DNA from: JAIBAJ01 sp965284645
GTDB lineage: Bacteria > Bacteroidota > Bacteroidia > JAIBAJ01
Assembly (NCBI GenBank): GCA_965284645.1
Contig: OZ260106.1
Location: forward strand, 1,054,001 to 1,118,000
Length of the DNA: 64,000 bases
Direction: 5' to 3'
Position 1 is the stretch's first letter. Every line of letters begins with the position of its first letter. Below the pieces are notes generated by a model. That model did not search any database, was not told the DNA's origin, and was given only the letters and a program-made list of their open reading frames with translations. The position numbers and the translations under genes were made by a program. Positions 52,253 through 60,227 of the stretch are shown piece after piece.

Positions 52253-52430
52253 AACCCAGATTACGCATTAGAAATCGTAATGAAGCTTTCAAATGCAATA
52301 AAGACGAGGGTTTCAGGTTAATTTTTGGGTGAAGGAATAGTAAACTAATTTGAAGTCAAAAATTGTTCTGAAATCCTTGTATTTGAAGCAGTTGGAAGCT
52401 GTAATAGATTTCTATTGCTGAATTTGGGTT
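52253..52430. repeat. Family-C MITE-like repeat, copy 2
   Basis: Same orientation and length as 49121-49298, with two differences by eye (TAAACTATTT/TAAACTAATT and TCTAATG/TCTATTG). The near-identity implies recent movement or gene conversion. Confidence 0.85.
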
Positions 52431-52446
52431 TAATTTATAAATAGTC

Positions 52447-52540
52447 CAAAGGCTATTTGTAAATTTAAATTGGTAAATGCCGAGGATACAGTATGGTAGT
52501 CCAATTATTTTAAGAAAATGTGAGCCTAAAATTAGACTAT
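52447..52540. repeat. Dispersed repeat D, copy 2
   Basis: Shares GGTAAATGCCGAGGATACAG and flanks with 38093-38190. It follows directly after the family-C repeat. The next bases (CATTCGGTATTAA near 52552) match, inverted, the sequence after the family-B copy at 59781. Confidence 0.6.
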
Positions 52541-52741
52541 ACATTATTTCCATTCGGTATTAAATGCAAAAACGAAAATGCCCATATAAACCATGAAGAG
52601 GACTATCCTAAATGAACTGCTTGATTTAGTTATCGCTAGCCTTTCTGAAAATGAACCTAGAAGGAAAAAGTGGAAATGACGATTTTGGGTAAAAGAAGAT
52701 AGATGCAAGAAAACAATGTGAAAGGGAATTGTTTTGCCAAC

Positions 52742-52773
52742 AAAAAAGGCCCTCCAAATGGAAGGCCTTTTTT
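52742..52773 (-). terminator. Terminator of the DUF4412 gene, symmetrical
   Basis: AAAAAAGGCC (52742-52751) pairs with GGCCTTTTTT (52764-52773), extended inward by TCC/GGA after one mismatch. The A and T flanks make it work in both directions. The minus-strand gene ends at 52794. Confidence 0.8.
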
Positions 52774-52793
52774 GTTGGTGATTAAGCAGATGT

Positions 52794-53432
52794 TTATTTA
52801 TCCACTTTTACATAGCCTTTTGGAATTTCCATAAAAGAAGCATCCAATGATTTTTTATTGATTTTAGTCACTTGCAAACGACCTTTTTCATCCCTCAGCA
52901 AGGTGCGTTCTACTGCCAACATTGGGAAAAATCCTTTTGTGTTTGGAACTTGCAAATAGAAAGTGGCAAAATTATCCTTACGGTTGATGGTTTGAAGCAA
53001 GGGTTGGAAGAAATCGAAATTACCTTCTGCTACCCAATAGGTTATTTCGCTGTCTTTTTCCCTGTTTTTTACTCGCCATTGTGAGCATTCAAACCCATTG
53101 ATGTATTTGGTGTTTCCGCTGCGTTCAACTTCAAGGTTCATTTTACTTCCTTCGTCTGCTTTGTAAGGTCTTTCCATAAACAATTTGCGGTCATGGCTCA
53201 AGGCAAACATTTTTTTATCGGTCAAATTAACCAACATGGTTCCTTCAACAGTTTTACCATCCGAAGCCATTTCGTCAATTCTTACCTTATTTCCTTTCAC
53301 ATGGTAAACGTAAATAGAAGTGTCGTTGGGTAGAATACGTTTGAATTCGATGGAACCTTCAAACGATTGGGCCCAGGCGCCTACAATAGCAACTAGCATT
53401 AAGGCCAGGGTTGTTAAACAGAATTTTTTCAT
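52794..53432 (-). CDS. DUF4412 domain secreted protein (212 aa)
   Basis: Signal peptide (MKKFCLTTLALMLVAIVG ... AWAQ) then one DUF4412-like beta-rich domain: FEGSIEFKR, VYHVKGNKVRIDE, MLVNLTDKKMFAL, GFECSQWRVK and YWVAEGNFDFF. The family is widespread in Bacteroidota and presumed periplasmic or outer-membrane associated, with a fold likened to lipoprotein carriers. It has no lipobox and no T9SS tail. It is transcribed alone, with a strong terminator and a 346-bp gap before the divergent gene. Function unknown. Confidence 0.8.
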   Translation of the reverse strand: MKKFCLTTLALMLVAIVGAWAQSFEGSIEFKRILPNDTSIYVYHVKGNKVRIDEMASDGKTVEGTMLVNLTDKKMFALSHDRKLFMERPYKADEGSKMNLEVERSGNTKYINGFECSQWRVKNREKDSEITYWVAEGNFDFFQPLLQTINRKDNFATFYLQVPNTKGFFPMLAVERTLLRDEKGRLQVTKINKKSLDASFMEIPKGYVKVDK

Positions 53433-53778
53433 GTGAGGGAACAGTGTCTTAAAGAATTAGGGCGAAAATAGAAATTTTTAGTCCAGCGCCCTATAACGAA
53501 TGAATTTTTTAGTTGTTTCATTAAAATTTAACGAATTTGAAGATAAAATTTCCTCGGTTTCCCTTTCCATGAATTCAGATTTTGCTGAAGGACTGCCGCT
53601 AAGTTTGCTTTTCTAAATTTTGCCTGTTTTAAGCTTGGGATGTCAAGAATTTCGGTTTTTTACCCTGGTCGGAACGGCCTATCAACCTATGCTTTCAAAA
53701 TTTTTTTAGTCAATAACCTTGTTTGAGATTGGTTTTGTTCATTTTCATAATTTTCCTTATTATTGCAGGTTAACAAGT
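53433..53778. other. Divergent intergenic gap
   Basis: Holds the promoters of the DUF4412 gene (minus) and of the glycine-rich T9SS gene (plus). No TANNTTTG box with proper spacing, hairpin or repeat of this window was recognised. Confidence 0.35.
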
Positions 53779-56700
53779 ATGGTAAGCCAATTGAAAGCAA
53801 CGCTAAGAAAACTCGTATTTTTTTTACTACTTTTTGAAGTACATTTTGGGTTAAATGCCCAAGAATGTGGGTATATTTATGTTTCACCAACCGGCGCCTC
53901 TTCTGGAACGGCCGGCACAAAAGCCAATCCAGCCTCTTTAGACTATGGTCTTACTTTGGCCGCGGGCTCTGTGAAGCATCTTCGCTTAGCCCAAGGAACT
54001 TATCCAGTTTCAACCACCATTGATATTCCCAACAATGTCATTATTGAAGGTGGTTTTGATGGAACAACTTGGCAAAAGAGTAATTTTTACATAACAAGTA
54101 TCAACCGCGATAGTTCGAATGCCCTAAGTAATCCAAGTCGATTGATTGTGTTCAACGGGATTTCGAAATCAGGCTTTAGGTTTCAGGATTTGACGATCAA
54201 TGTGGCCGATGCTGGCGGATACGGAACAAGTATTTATGCATTTTATTTATCCGATTGTTCTGATTACCTGATATCAAGGTGTATCATAAATACAGGAAAG
54301 GGTAGTGATGGACTACCTGGTTTACCTGGAGTGGATGGGGTAGACGGCGCAGATGGGCAACAGGGAGAAACAGGTGACGGTACCTCTTCCTTATCAACCT
54401 ACACAACAGGTAATGGCACTTGTTGTTACCTTGGAGGGCTTGGTGCAGCTCCTTCTTACCCTGGCTCCTTTGGTGGTGGTAACGGTGGCGATGGAGGTTT
54501 AAGAGGTGGCTTCGATGTGGATACACAGGTTGTACTTGGCGAAACACTCTATTATTCAATACCCAATACAGACTATGCCTTTCCCGGAAATCCCGGACAA
54601 GGCGGTGCTGGTCCATTATCCGGAAACGGCGGTGCTGGTGGACAAGAAGTTTGTCAGCTAACTTTCGTGAACGGGAATTGTATGGCAACATCGTCCAACA
54701 GAGGTGGGGTAGGTTTTGACGGATATGATGGAATTCCAGGGAATCCAGGAGCTCAAGGCATTGCTACTTTTTCGGGTGGATATTATATTCCTGGCGATGG
54801 TTCACAAGGTAATCCTGGACAAAGCGACGGAGGGGCAGCTGGCGGCGGCGGCGGCGGCGGTGGAAAAGGCTGTGAACCTGCAGCTGTTCATCCGCTTACT
54901 GCCGATACTCTTTTCTTTACCTCAGGAACTGGCGGCGGCGGCGGCGGCGGCGGTGAAGGTGGTCAACGCGGACAAGGTGGTTTGGGTGGAACCGGAGGCG
55001 GTGCTTCCTTCTGTATATTTATTTATAACAATGGTCTCAATGGCATCATACAAGACTGCGTGTATAATCCTGGTCAAGGTGGTCAAGGTGGAGCTGGCGG
55101 TCCGGGTGGACAGGGCGGACTAGGTGGTGAAGGCGGCGCTGGTGGTGTAGTTGGGGATAATGGACCTGATCATAGTTGTAACAATGGTGAAGGTGGAAAG
55201 GGTGGAAATGGAGGAAAAGGTGGAAATGGTGGTCCCGGAGGAAAAGGCTCCGACGGAATGAGTGCAGGATTATATGAAACACCGGGAGGAATGCCCGTTT
55301 TAAGACCTTATAGTTACAATCCATATGCGCCACAAGTGAATGTAGAATATTATGGCTGTTCCAATTCATCTGTAATTGCTAGTACCAATGCAACTGGCCA
55401 AATTGCCTGGCTTTTTGGTTATGGTGCTGTGCCTCAAACCGTAACAGGGAACAATGTCAGTGTTGAATACACCAATCCATTGGGCTATCGAAACATAACC
55501 TTGGTAGTAGATGGGGTACCTTATTTCTTTGCCAATTTTATCAATCTCGAAACCTCCTTTACTAAACCCGTAATCGATGCAACCCGCAAAACGATTTGTA
55601 CCGGACAAAGCACTTCGCTTAGTACCACCGCCTCGGCTCAATCGTATAATTGGTTAATCCCAGGAAGTTCCCTGCCCAATTCCCTGTCACAAAATCCAGG
55701 TGAAGTGACCTATGATGCACCAGGACTGTATCCTGTAACACTTGAAATTACAACCTGTTGCGGCGTTTCAAAGGTTATTGATACCATTCGGGTCCTTTCA
55801 GCAGTTCAACCGAATTTGGGAGCAGATACCGCTATTTGTTACCTTGAACCATTGCCTGATTTTCAGGCTACAGGCTTTGCCGGTGCAACCTATACCTGGA
55901 CTTCCAATGGCGCCGCTTTTGGTGCCGACACCAATATCGTTGAAGCTGGCGGACCAGGCGAATACACCGTTACTGTTGATTATGGAAGCGGCTGTATTGG
56001 AAAAGATACTATCCAATTTGATGTTTACACAACTCTTCCCCTTGGATTAGAAGATACCACTATTTGCCTGAATTCGCCTTTCCCATTGCTGGATGCCAAC
56101 TATTATGGTGGAAATTACATTTGGACTTTGGATGGAAACCCAATTGGTTCTAATACCCGAACCTTTCAATCCACTATTCCGGGTAGTTATGGTGTAACCG
56201 TAACTGCTCCTTCAGGCTGCCAAGGTAGCGATAGTATTAGAGTAGCCATCAGCGACCCACGGGTAAACCTTGGGTTTGATGTTACCATCTGTTCAAATGA
56301 ACCAATGCCCGAACTTAATGCCCAAAATATTGGTTCTGATTATGAATGGACCTTCAATGGAAATCCTACCGGAGGAAACACCCAAACACTTGTTACTTCT
56401 ATGCAAGGACAATACGGTGTGACCATTACCAACCAATACGGTTGCCAAGCCTCCGATGCTATGATCTTAACCTTGACTCCAACAATAACTACAGGTATTA
56501 ATGGTCCTTCAACTGTTTCGGTGGGTGTGCCGGCCTCTTTCCAAGATGCTACAGTACCAGGCGCAACATCGTGGATTTGGAGTTTTGGAGATGGAACACC
56601 CTTGGTTACTACCTCCGCAGCCCCGCATACCTTTACCGAAGGCGGCCAATTCCCGGTATTCCTGATTTCGGGAAATGGTATTTGTAGCGATACGGCCTCA

Positions 56701-57255
56701 ACTGTTGTAAATGTTTTATGGAATTGCTCTACGCTTGGCCTAACTGCTGAATTGGATGCCAATACGGATACCGTTTTCTTGTCTGAATTGGGAACGGTGA
56801 TTCTTTCCGGTTCTGGTGCAAATGCCGAATCCTATGAATGGGATTTTGGGGATGGAAATACCTCCAACGAAGACACCTTGGTTTATGCTTATGCCTCGCC
56901 TGGTGTGTATACCATTACCCTAACTACTTACAACTACAATTGTTCTACCTCTGTAACCCAAACAATTGTTGTCGAAGAAGGTAAAGTAGGAATGGAAGAA
57001 CAATTTGCAGATGGCTCAAAAATCCTACTTTTCCCAAATCCTTTCCAAACTAAACTTAATTTGGATTTCGAACAAGTACCAAAAGATTTAATCAATATTG
57101 AATTGGAAAATGCTATGGGACAAAGGGTTTATGCCACTCAAGTTAAGCCCGAGTACATCCTTTCTTTGTCGATGCCAAACCTTTCAGCTGGTTTCTATTC
57201 CCTTTCTGTAAAATCAGGCGAAAAAACTGCGCGATTCAAAGTGATTAAGGAGTAA
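53779..57255 (+). CDS. T9SS-secreted glycine-rich/collagen-like protein with Ig/PKD domains (1158 aa)
   Basis: The ATG at 53779 is preferred to TTG at 53719; it opens the signal peptide (MVSQLKATLRKLVFFLLLF ... LNAQ). A pectate-lyase/DUF1565-like start (YVSPTGASSGTAGTKANPASLDYGL) and beta-helix strands lead into residues ~173-495, dominated by GG-X repeats. These include eight perfect collagen-type G-X-Y triplets (residues 178-201) and two poly-Gly stretches coded by GGC runs. Four Ig-like domains (GADTAICYLEPLPDF, LEDTTICLNSPFPLL, FDVTICSNEPMPEL) and two PKD domains (WIWSFGDGTP, YEWDFGDGNTSNEDT) follow. A type A T9SS tail closes it (LLFPNPFQTKLNLDF ... FYSLSVKSGEKTARFKVIKE). Predicted as a surface-exposed structural or adhesive protein. 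Confidence 0.88.
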   Translation: MVSQLKATLRKLVFFLLLFEVHFGLNAQECGYIYVSPTGASSGTAGTKANPASLDYGLTLAAGSVKHLRLAQGTYPVSTTIDIPNNVIIEGGFDGTTWQKSNFYITSINRDSSNALSNPSRLIVFNGISKSGFRFQDLTINVADAGGYGTSIYAFYLSDCSDYLISRCIINTGKGSDGLPGLPGVDGVDGADGQQGETGDGTSSLSTYTTGNGTCCYLGGLGAAPSYPGSFGGGNGGDGGLRGGFDVDTQVVLGETLYYSIPNTDYAFPGNPGQGGAGPLSGNGGAGGQEVCQLTFVNGNCMATSSNRGGVGFDGYDGIPGNPGAQGIATFSGGYYIPGDGSQGNPGQSDGGAAGGGGGGGGKGCEPAAVHPLTADTLFFTSGTGGGGGGGGEGGQRGQGGLGGTGGGASFCIFIYNNGLNGIIQDCVYNPGQGGQGGAGGPGGQGGLGGEGGAGGVVGDNGPDHSCNNGEGGKGGNGGKGGNGGPGGKGSDGMSAGLYETPGGMPVLRPYSYNPYAPQVNVEYYGCSNSSVIASTNATGQIAWLFGYGAVPQTVTGNNVSVEYTNPLGYRNITLVVDGVPYFFANFINLETSFTKPVIDATRKTICTGQSTSLSTTASAQSYNWLIPGSSLPNSLSQNPGEVTYDAPGLYPVTLEITTCCGVSKVIDTIRVLSAVQPNLGADTAICYLEPLPDFQATGFAGATYTWTSNGAAFGADTNIVEAGGPGEYTVTVDYGSGCIGKDTIQFDVYTTLPLGLEDTTICLNSPFPLLDANYYGGNYIWTLDGNPIGSNTRTFQSTIPGSYGVTVTAPSGCQGSDSIRVAISDPRVNLGFDVTICSNEPMPELNAQNIGSDYEWTFNGNPTGGNTQTLVTSMQGQYGVTITNQYGCQASDAMILTLTPTITTGINGPSTVSVGVPASFQDATVPGATSWIWSFGDGTPLVTTSAAPHTFTEGGQFPVFLISGNGICSDTASTVVNVLWNCSTLGLTAELDANTDTVFLSELGTVILSGSGANAESYEWDFGDGNTSNEDTLVYAYASPGVYTITLTTYNYNCSTSVTQTIVVEEGKVGMEEQFADGSKILLFPNPFQTKLNLDFEQVPKDLINIELENAMGQRVYATQVKPEYILSLSMPNLSAGFYSLSVKSGEKTARFKVIKE
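54310..55262 (+). repeat. Glycine-rich coding tract with GGC microsatellites
   Basis: Eight collagen-type triplets at 54310-54381, GGC x5 at 54841-54855, GGC x7 at 54931-54951, then GGT-GGA-rich codons to 55262. Length changes would be in frame and so vary the protein without stopping it. Confidence 0.8.
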
Positions 57256-57260
57256 TTTTG
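57253..57260 (+). promoter_or_regulatory. Putative -7 box of the Nfu gene, overlapping the previous stop
   Basis: TAATTTTG includes the TAA stop of the preceding gene and lies 10 nt before the ATG at 57271. No -33 TTG is seen, so chance is possible. Confidence 0.3.
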
Positions 57261-57270
57261 CATAACCATT

Positions 57271-57879
57271 ATGTCAAAACAACTTCCTGTTAGCGTGTAT
57301 GCCGAAAGCACACCTAACCCAAACTCCATGAAATTTGTCTTCAACCTGTATATCAATACGGTTGGACCGGTCGAATTCAATTCCTTTAAGGCAGCACAAG
57401 CCTCTCCACTGGCTGCCCAATTGTTTGAATTTCCTTTTGTAACAGGTGTTTTTATTGCGGCAAACTACATCACCGTTACCAAAGGTGCCTTTGTAGATTG
57501 GGAAGAGGTAATGCTTGAACTGCGCGATTTCCTAAGAAATTATGTAGCTGCCGGTGGCAAAGTACTAGATGAAGGAGTGGAATACACTCCCGAAGAAAAG
57601 GAAAAGCAGCACCGGGCAATGACAGTTACAGATAAAGATCCTGAAACGGATATTGAAAAACAAATCGTGGCTATTCTTGATGAATACATCCGTCCAGCTG
57701 TAGAAGGCGATGGGGGAAACGTAGTTTTTCAATCATTCGACCAAGGTAAAGTAAGTGTGGTGCTCCAAGGTGCATGCAGCGGTTGTCCTTCCTCGACCTT
57801 AACTCTTAAGGCAGGAATCGAAACCCTTCTGAAAAAAATGGTTCCAGAAGTAGAAGAAGTTGTGGCGGTAGAAGGGTAA
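57271..57879 (+). CDS. NifU-like Fe-S cluster scaffold/carrier, Nfu type (202 aa)
   Basis: Two-domain Nfu protein that carries assembled Fe-S clusters to apo-enzymes. The N-terminal Nfu_N domain (residues ~8-95) has the hallmark ESTPNPNSMKF and FPFVTGVFIAANYITVTK. The C-terminal NifU domain (~128-202) has EGDGGNVVF and the cluster-binding CSGC (Cys169, Cys172) in LQGACSGCPSSTLTLK. This arrangement resembles mitochondrial NFU1 more than two-domain NfuA of E. coli, whose N domain is A-type. It starts 15 bp after the glycine-rich T9SS gene and may depend on its own weak promoter. Confidence 0.92.
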   Translation: MSKQLPVSVYAESTPNPNSMKFVFNLYINTVGPVEFNSFKAAQASPLAAQLFEFPFVTGVFIAANYITVTKGAFVDWEEVMLELRDFLRNYVAAGGKVLDEGVEYTPEEKEKQHRAMTVTDKDPETDIEKQIVAILDEYIRPAVEGDGGNVVFQSFDQGKVSVVLQGACSGCPSSTLTLKAGIETLLKKMVPEVEEVVAVEG

Positions 57880-57908
57880 AAAGAGTAAAACTTTAAATTT
57901 CAAAAACC

Positions 57909-58625
57909 ATGAAAAACAAAATCTTACCAGGAATCTTGGTCCTTACCACTGTGCTCAGTTCTTGCACAATTACAAAAAGAGAACATCTCAAAGGATATCA
58001 TGTAGATTGGAACAAAAAGGAAAAGCAAACCCAATCGGTTACCTATAAATCAACTTCAGAAAAGGCCAATCTTTCTTCTAAATCAGAGGACATTCAAGAA
58101 GCAAGTACGCGCGAAATTCAAGCATTTGCTGCAACAAGTTCGGAAATTGATTTATCTCCCAAAACCACACCTGAAGTTGTTCAAAATCTGAGTGAAGTCC
58201 CTTCTAACACAATGGATGTAGCGCAAGCATCGCCTACTAGCCTAAAGCAAATTGCCCAAGAAATTAAGGCAAAGAAGAAGCGTTTCAAAAAGCCAGCAGC
58301 CGATGCCAATACTATTTTGAATACGATTTTCAGTTTTGTATCCTTCGGAATGGGAATTCTTTCCATGGTTTTTTCCATTTGGGCCATTGTCGGTATGGTA
58401 ATGACTATCGTAACCGGATTGTTTGCCACAGGTGGGGTTCCTGCATTGATGGCCCTGCTTTTCGGATTGAGTGCCTTTATTATCGCCCTGATTTTTGCCA
58501 AAAAGGGAGCCGATAGCGGTAGATTTGCCCCCTTCCTCAATATGGGTAAAATCTTTGGATTGGTTGGAATGATTGTAGGTGCCGTTACCTTAATTATGAC
58601 CATCATTTTCGCAGTTATTTTCTAA
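57909..58625 (+). CDS. Membrane lipoprotein with C-terminal helices (238 aa)
   Basis: Lipobox LSSC places the acylated cysteine at residue 19. The mature start CTITKREHLKGYHVDW belongs to a recurrent Bacteroidota lipoprotein motif (T-I-KR---GYHV). A polar, Ser/Lys/Thr-rich linker of ~100 residues and a basic patch (KAKKKRFKKP) lead to three hydrophobic helices at about residues 140-235, resembling the small DUF4190-type membrane domain. A lipidated N terminus plus inner-membrane helices is an unusual combination. It follows the Nfu gene by 29 bp. Function unknown. Confidence 0.75.
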   Translation: MKNKILPGILVLTTVLSSCTITKREHLKGYHVDWNKKEKQTQSVTYKSTSEKANLSSKSEDIQEASTREIQAFAATSSEIDLSPKTTPEVVQNLSEVPSNTMDVAQASPTSLKQIAQEIKAKKKRFKKPAADANTILNTIFSFVSFGMGILSMVFSIWAIVGMVMTIVTGLFATGGVPALMALLFGLSAFIIALIFAKKGADSGRFAPFLNMGKIFGLVGMIVGAVTLIMTIIFAVIF

Positions 58626-58765
58626 AAGTTCAGTCTCTTTTGATTGGCCCGTATTGTTTGTATATCAACAAATTAGGGGTTAATTTAGTAAGAATAGGCT
58701 CTAAATAGGGCTTGTGCTTGGTGGGTATTGCCTTTCCTTTGCATCTCCTAACCAATCTAACTAAC

Positions 58766-59530
58766 ATGAACAAAATCAATACCCTCGTTTGTCTAGCTAT
58801 TTCAGCCACTGTGTTGGTCTCTTCCTGCAAAAAAGAAGAAGAAACAACCAATACAACCAATACCCTAAGTGCTAGCAGCCCAGCTACCCCTCAACCTTCC
58901 GATGCTGGTGGTGTTTGCGCAGCTGTTAAAACCGTAACCTACCAAACGGTGCCAATTATAGGTCAGACAGAGATTGTGGTTGGTTTGGGTGCTGTTGCTT
59001 TCTGGGATGTACAAAATACCTACCTCGATGGAGGAACTGTAAAATGCAACGACAATACCCTTACCAAATCATCTAACAATGCATATGTAAACCAGATCGG
59101 TCAAACCAATGTAACAGGTATCGAATTCAATGGTACGGATGTTGTTTGGGATGTAACAGGTGCAGGCAATGTTCCGGCCTTCAACAAAGTAGACCAAACT
59201 AACTGGCCTTCAAACCCTCAAATTGCTGTAACCAATACCACCATAAGCCATAGTTCAGCCTTTGATTTCGTTCTTTCGGCTCCAATTTACAATGCTGATT
59301 CGGTATTGTTTATAGTAGCAGGAGGTTCCGGAAACGCCACACTTCAGAAAACAGTTGCCGGCAGTGCAGCAGGCAATGTTAGCTTCACCCAAGCCGAAAT
59401 GAATACCTTGGGCACCGGTGCTGGAATTATCCAAGTGGCCGCTTATAATTACAATTCTCAAACCTATAGCGGACGTAAAATTTATTTCGTAAAAGAATCT
59501 GTAAATACGAAAACTGTTACATTTAACTAG
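58766..59530 (+). CDS. Hypothetical lipoprotein (254 aa)
   Basis: The ATG at 58766 is chosen over one at 58712 because it opens the lipoprotein signal (MNKINTLVCLAISATVLVSSC). After the acylated Cys comes an acidic/Asn-Thr linker (KKEEETTNTTNT) and a ~190-residue beta-rich domain with no recognised family: GVCAAVKTVTYQTVPIIGQTE, VGLGAVAFWDVQ, FIVAGGSGNATL, RKIYFVKESV. TTCCTTTG about 30 nt upstream is a near-match to the -7 box. It stands alone with its own terminator. Likely an outer-membrane lipoprotein. Confidence 0.75.
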   Translation: MNKINTLVCLAISATVLVSSCKKEEETTNTTNTLSASSPATPQPSDAGGVCAAVKTVTYQTVPIIGQTEIVVGLGAVAFWDVQNTYLDGGTVKCNDNTLTKSSNNAYVNQIGQTNVTGIEFNGTDVVWDVTGAGNVPAFNKVDQTNWPSNPQIAVTNTTISHSSAFDFVLSAPIYNADSVLFIVAGGSGNATLQKTVAGSAAGNVSFTQAEMNTLGTGAGIIQVAAYNYNSQTYSGRKIYFVKESVNTKTVTFN

Positions 59531-59548
59531 TTCCATTGTCCAGCTTTT

Positions 59549-59583
59549 AAAAGCCTCCAACCATTTGGTTGGGGGCTTTTTTT
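59549..59583 (+). terminator. Rho-independent terminator of the lipoprotein at 58766
   Basis: AAAAGCCTCCAACC (59549-59562) pairs with GGTTGGGGGCTTTT (59567-59580), 14 bp with one wobble and an ATTT loop, then further T. Confidence 0.9.
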
Positions 59584-59616
59584 ATTTTGGTGGCCCCCTG
59601 TTGCTACCAAATGTTA

Positions 59617-59781
59617 ATACCAGATTATGCATTAGAAATGCATAATCGATTAACCAGTTGTAAATCAATTTGTTTATCCAAATTGATAACAACTGCTATC
59701 CCGAAAGTTCTTCGGGAGGGGTAAACCCAACTAAATCAAGTAGTTCGGATAAATAAATCCTCCTATTGATTAAGTTGGGTT
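59617..59781 (-). repeat. Family-B MITE-like repeat, copy 3 (inverted)
   Basis: Reverse complement of 138-302 with a modest number of changes over its full length, including ACCAGATTATGCATTAG at one end and TTGATTAAGTTGGGTT at the other. It lies 34 bp beyond a terminator. Confidence 0.8.
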
Positions 59782-59883
59782 AATACCGAATGGACCAATT
59801 ATATAGTCCAATTGTATGGTTGGTTTAACCCAAAATATCCCATCCTAAGGCGTAATTTGAGTAAAGGCTGGGTAGCAGCCATT

Positions 59884-59940
59884 TGTGCATAGAATTGAAT
59901 TTAGGAATGGATTCATGCGAGGGCCAGCGGAGCGTTATGG
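59884..59940. repeat. Dispersed repeat E, copy 2 (inverted)
   Basis: The reverse complement matches 38221-38273 (CATGAATCCATTCCTAAATTC), with a 4-bp insertion. It belongs to a repeat-rich gap from 59531 to 60227 with no gene. Confidence 0.55.
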
Positions 59941-60061
59941 CTATTCTATATCAAAGTAGATGTCGCATCTCTGGTGCTCATGGTGAATGCTAGTTGTTTT
60001 TGATTCTATAAACATGCCTCACCTAAAAGTGCTAAGTAGGTTAGCTAATTCAACTTTATTT

Positions 60062-60157
60062 TAATCGCAAACAATCAATTGCAAGAATCATTAATTCGAA
60101 TTATTTGATTTGCAACCAGTTAATCGTTTGTCCCATTCGAAAGTGTAATCTGGGTTT
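60062..60157 (+). repeat. Degenerate family-B-like repeat
   Basis: Only the right part resembles family B: TTTGCAACCAGTTAATCGTTTG ... GTAATCTGGGTT near 60112-60156. The rest is too diverged to align by eye. Confidence 0.45.
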
Positions 60158-60227
60158 AAGCAAATTCCACCTAAAAAGCTTACCAGTACTTGTCTCGAAT
60201 CGTAGTTTAATTTTCCTATTGATAAAC

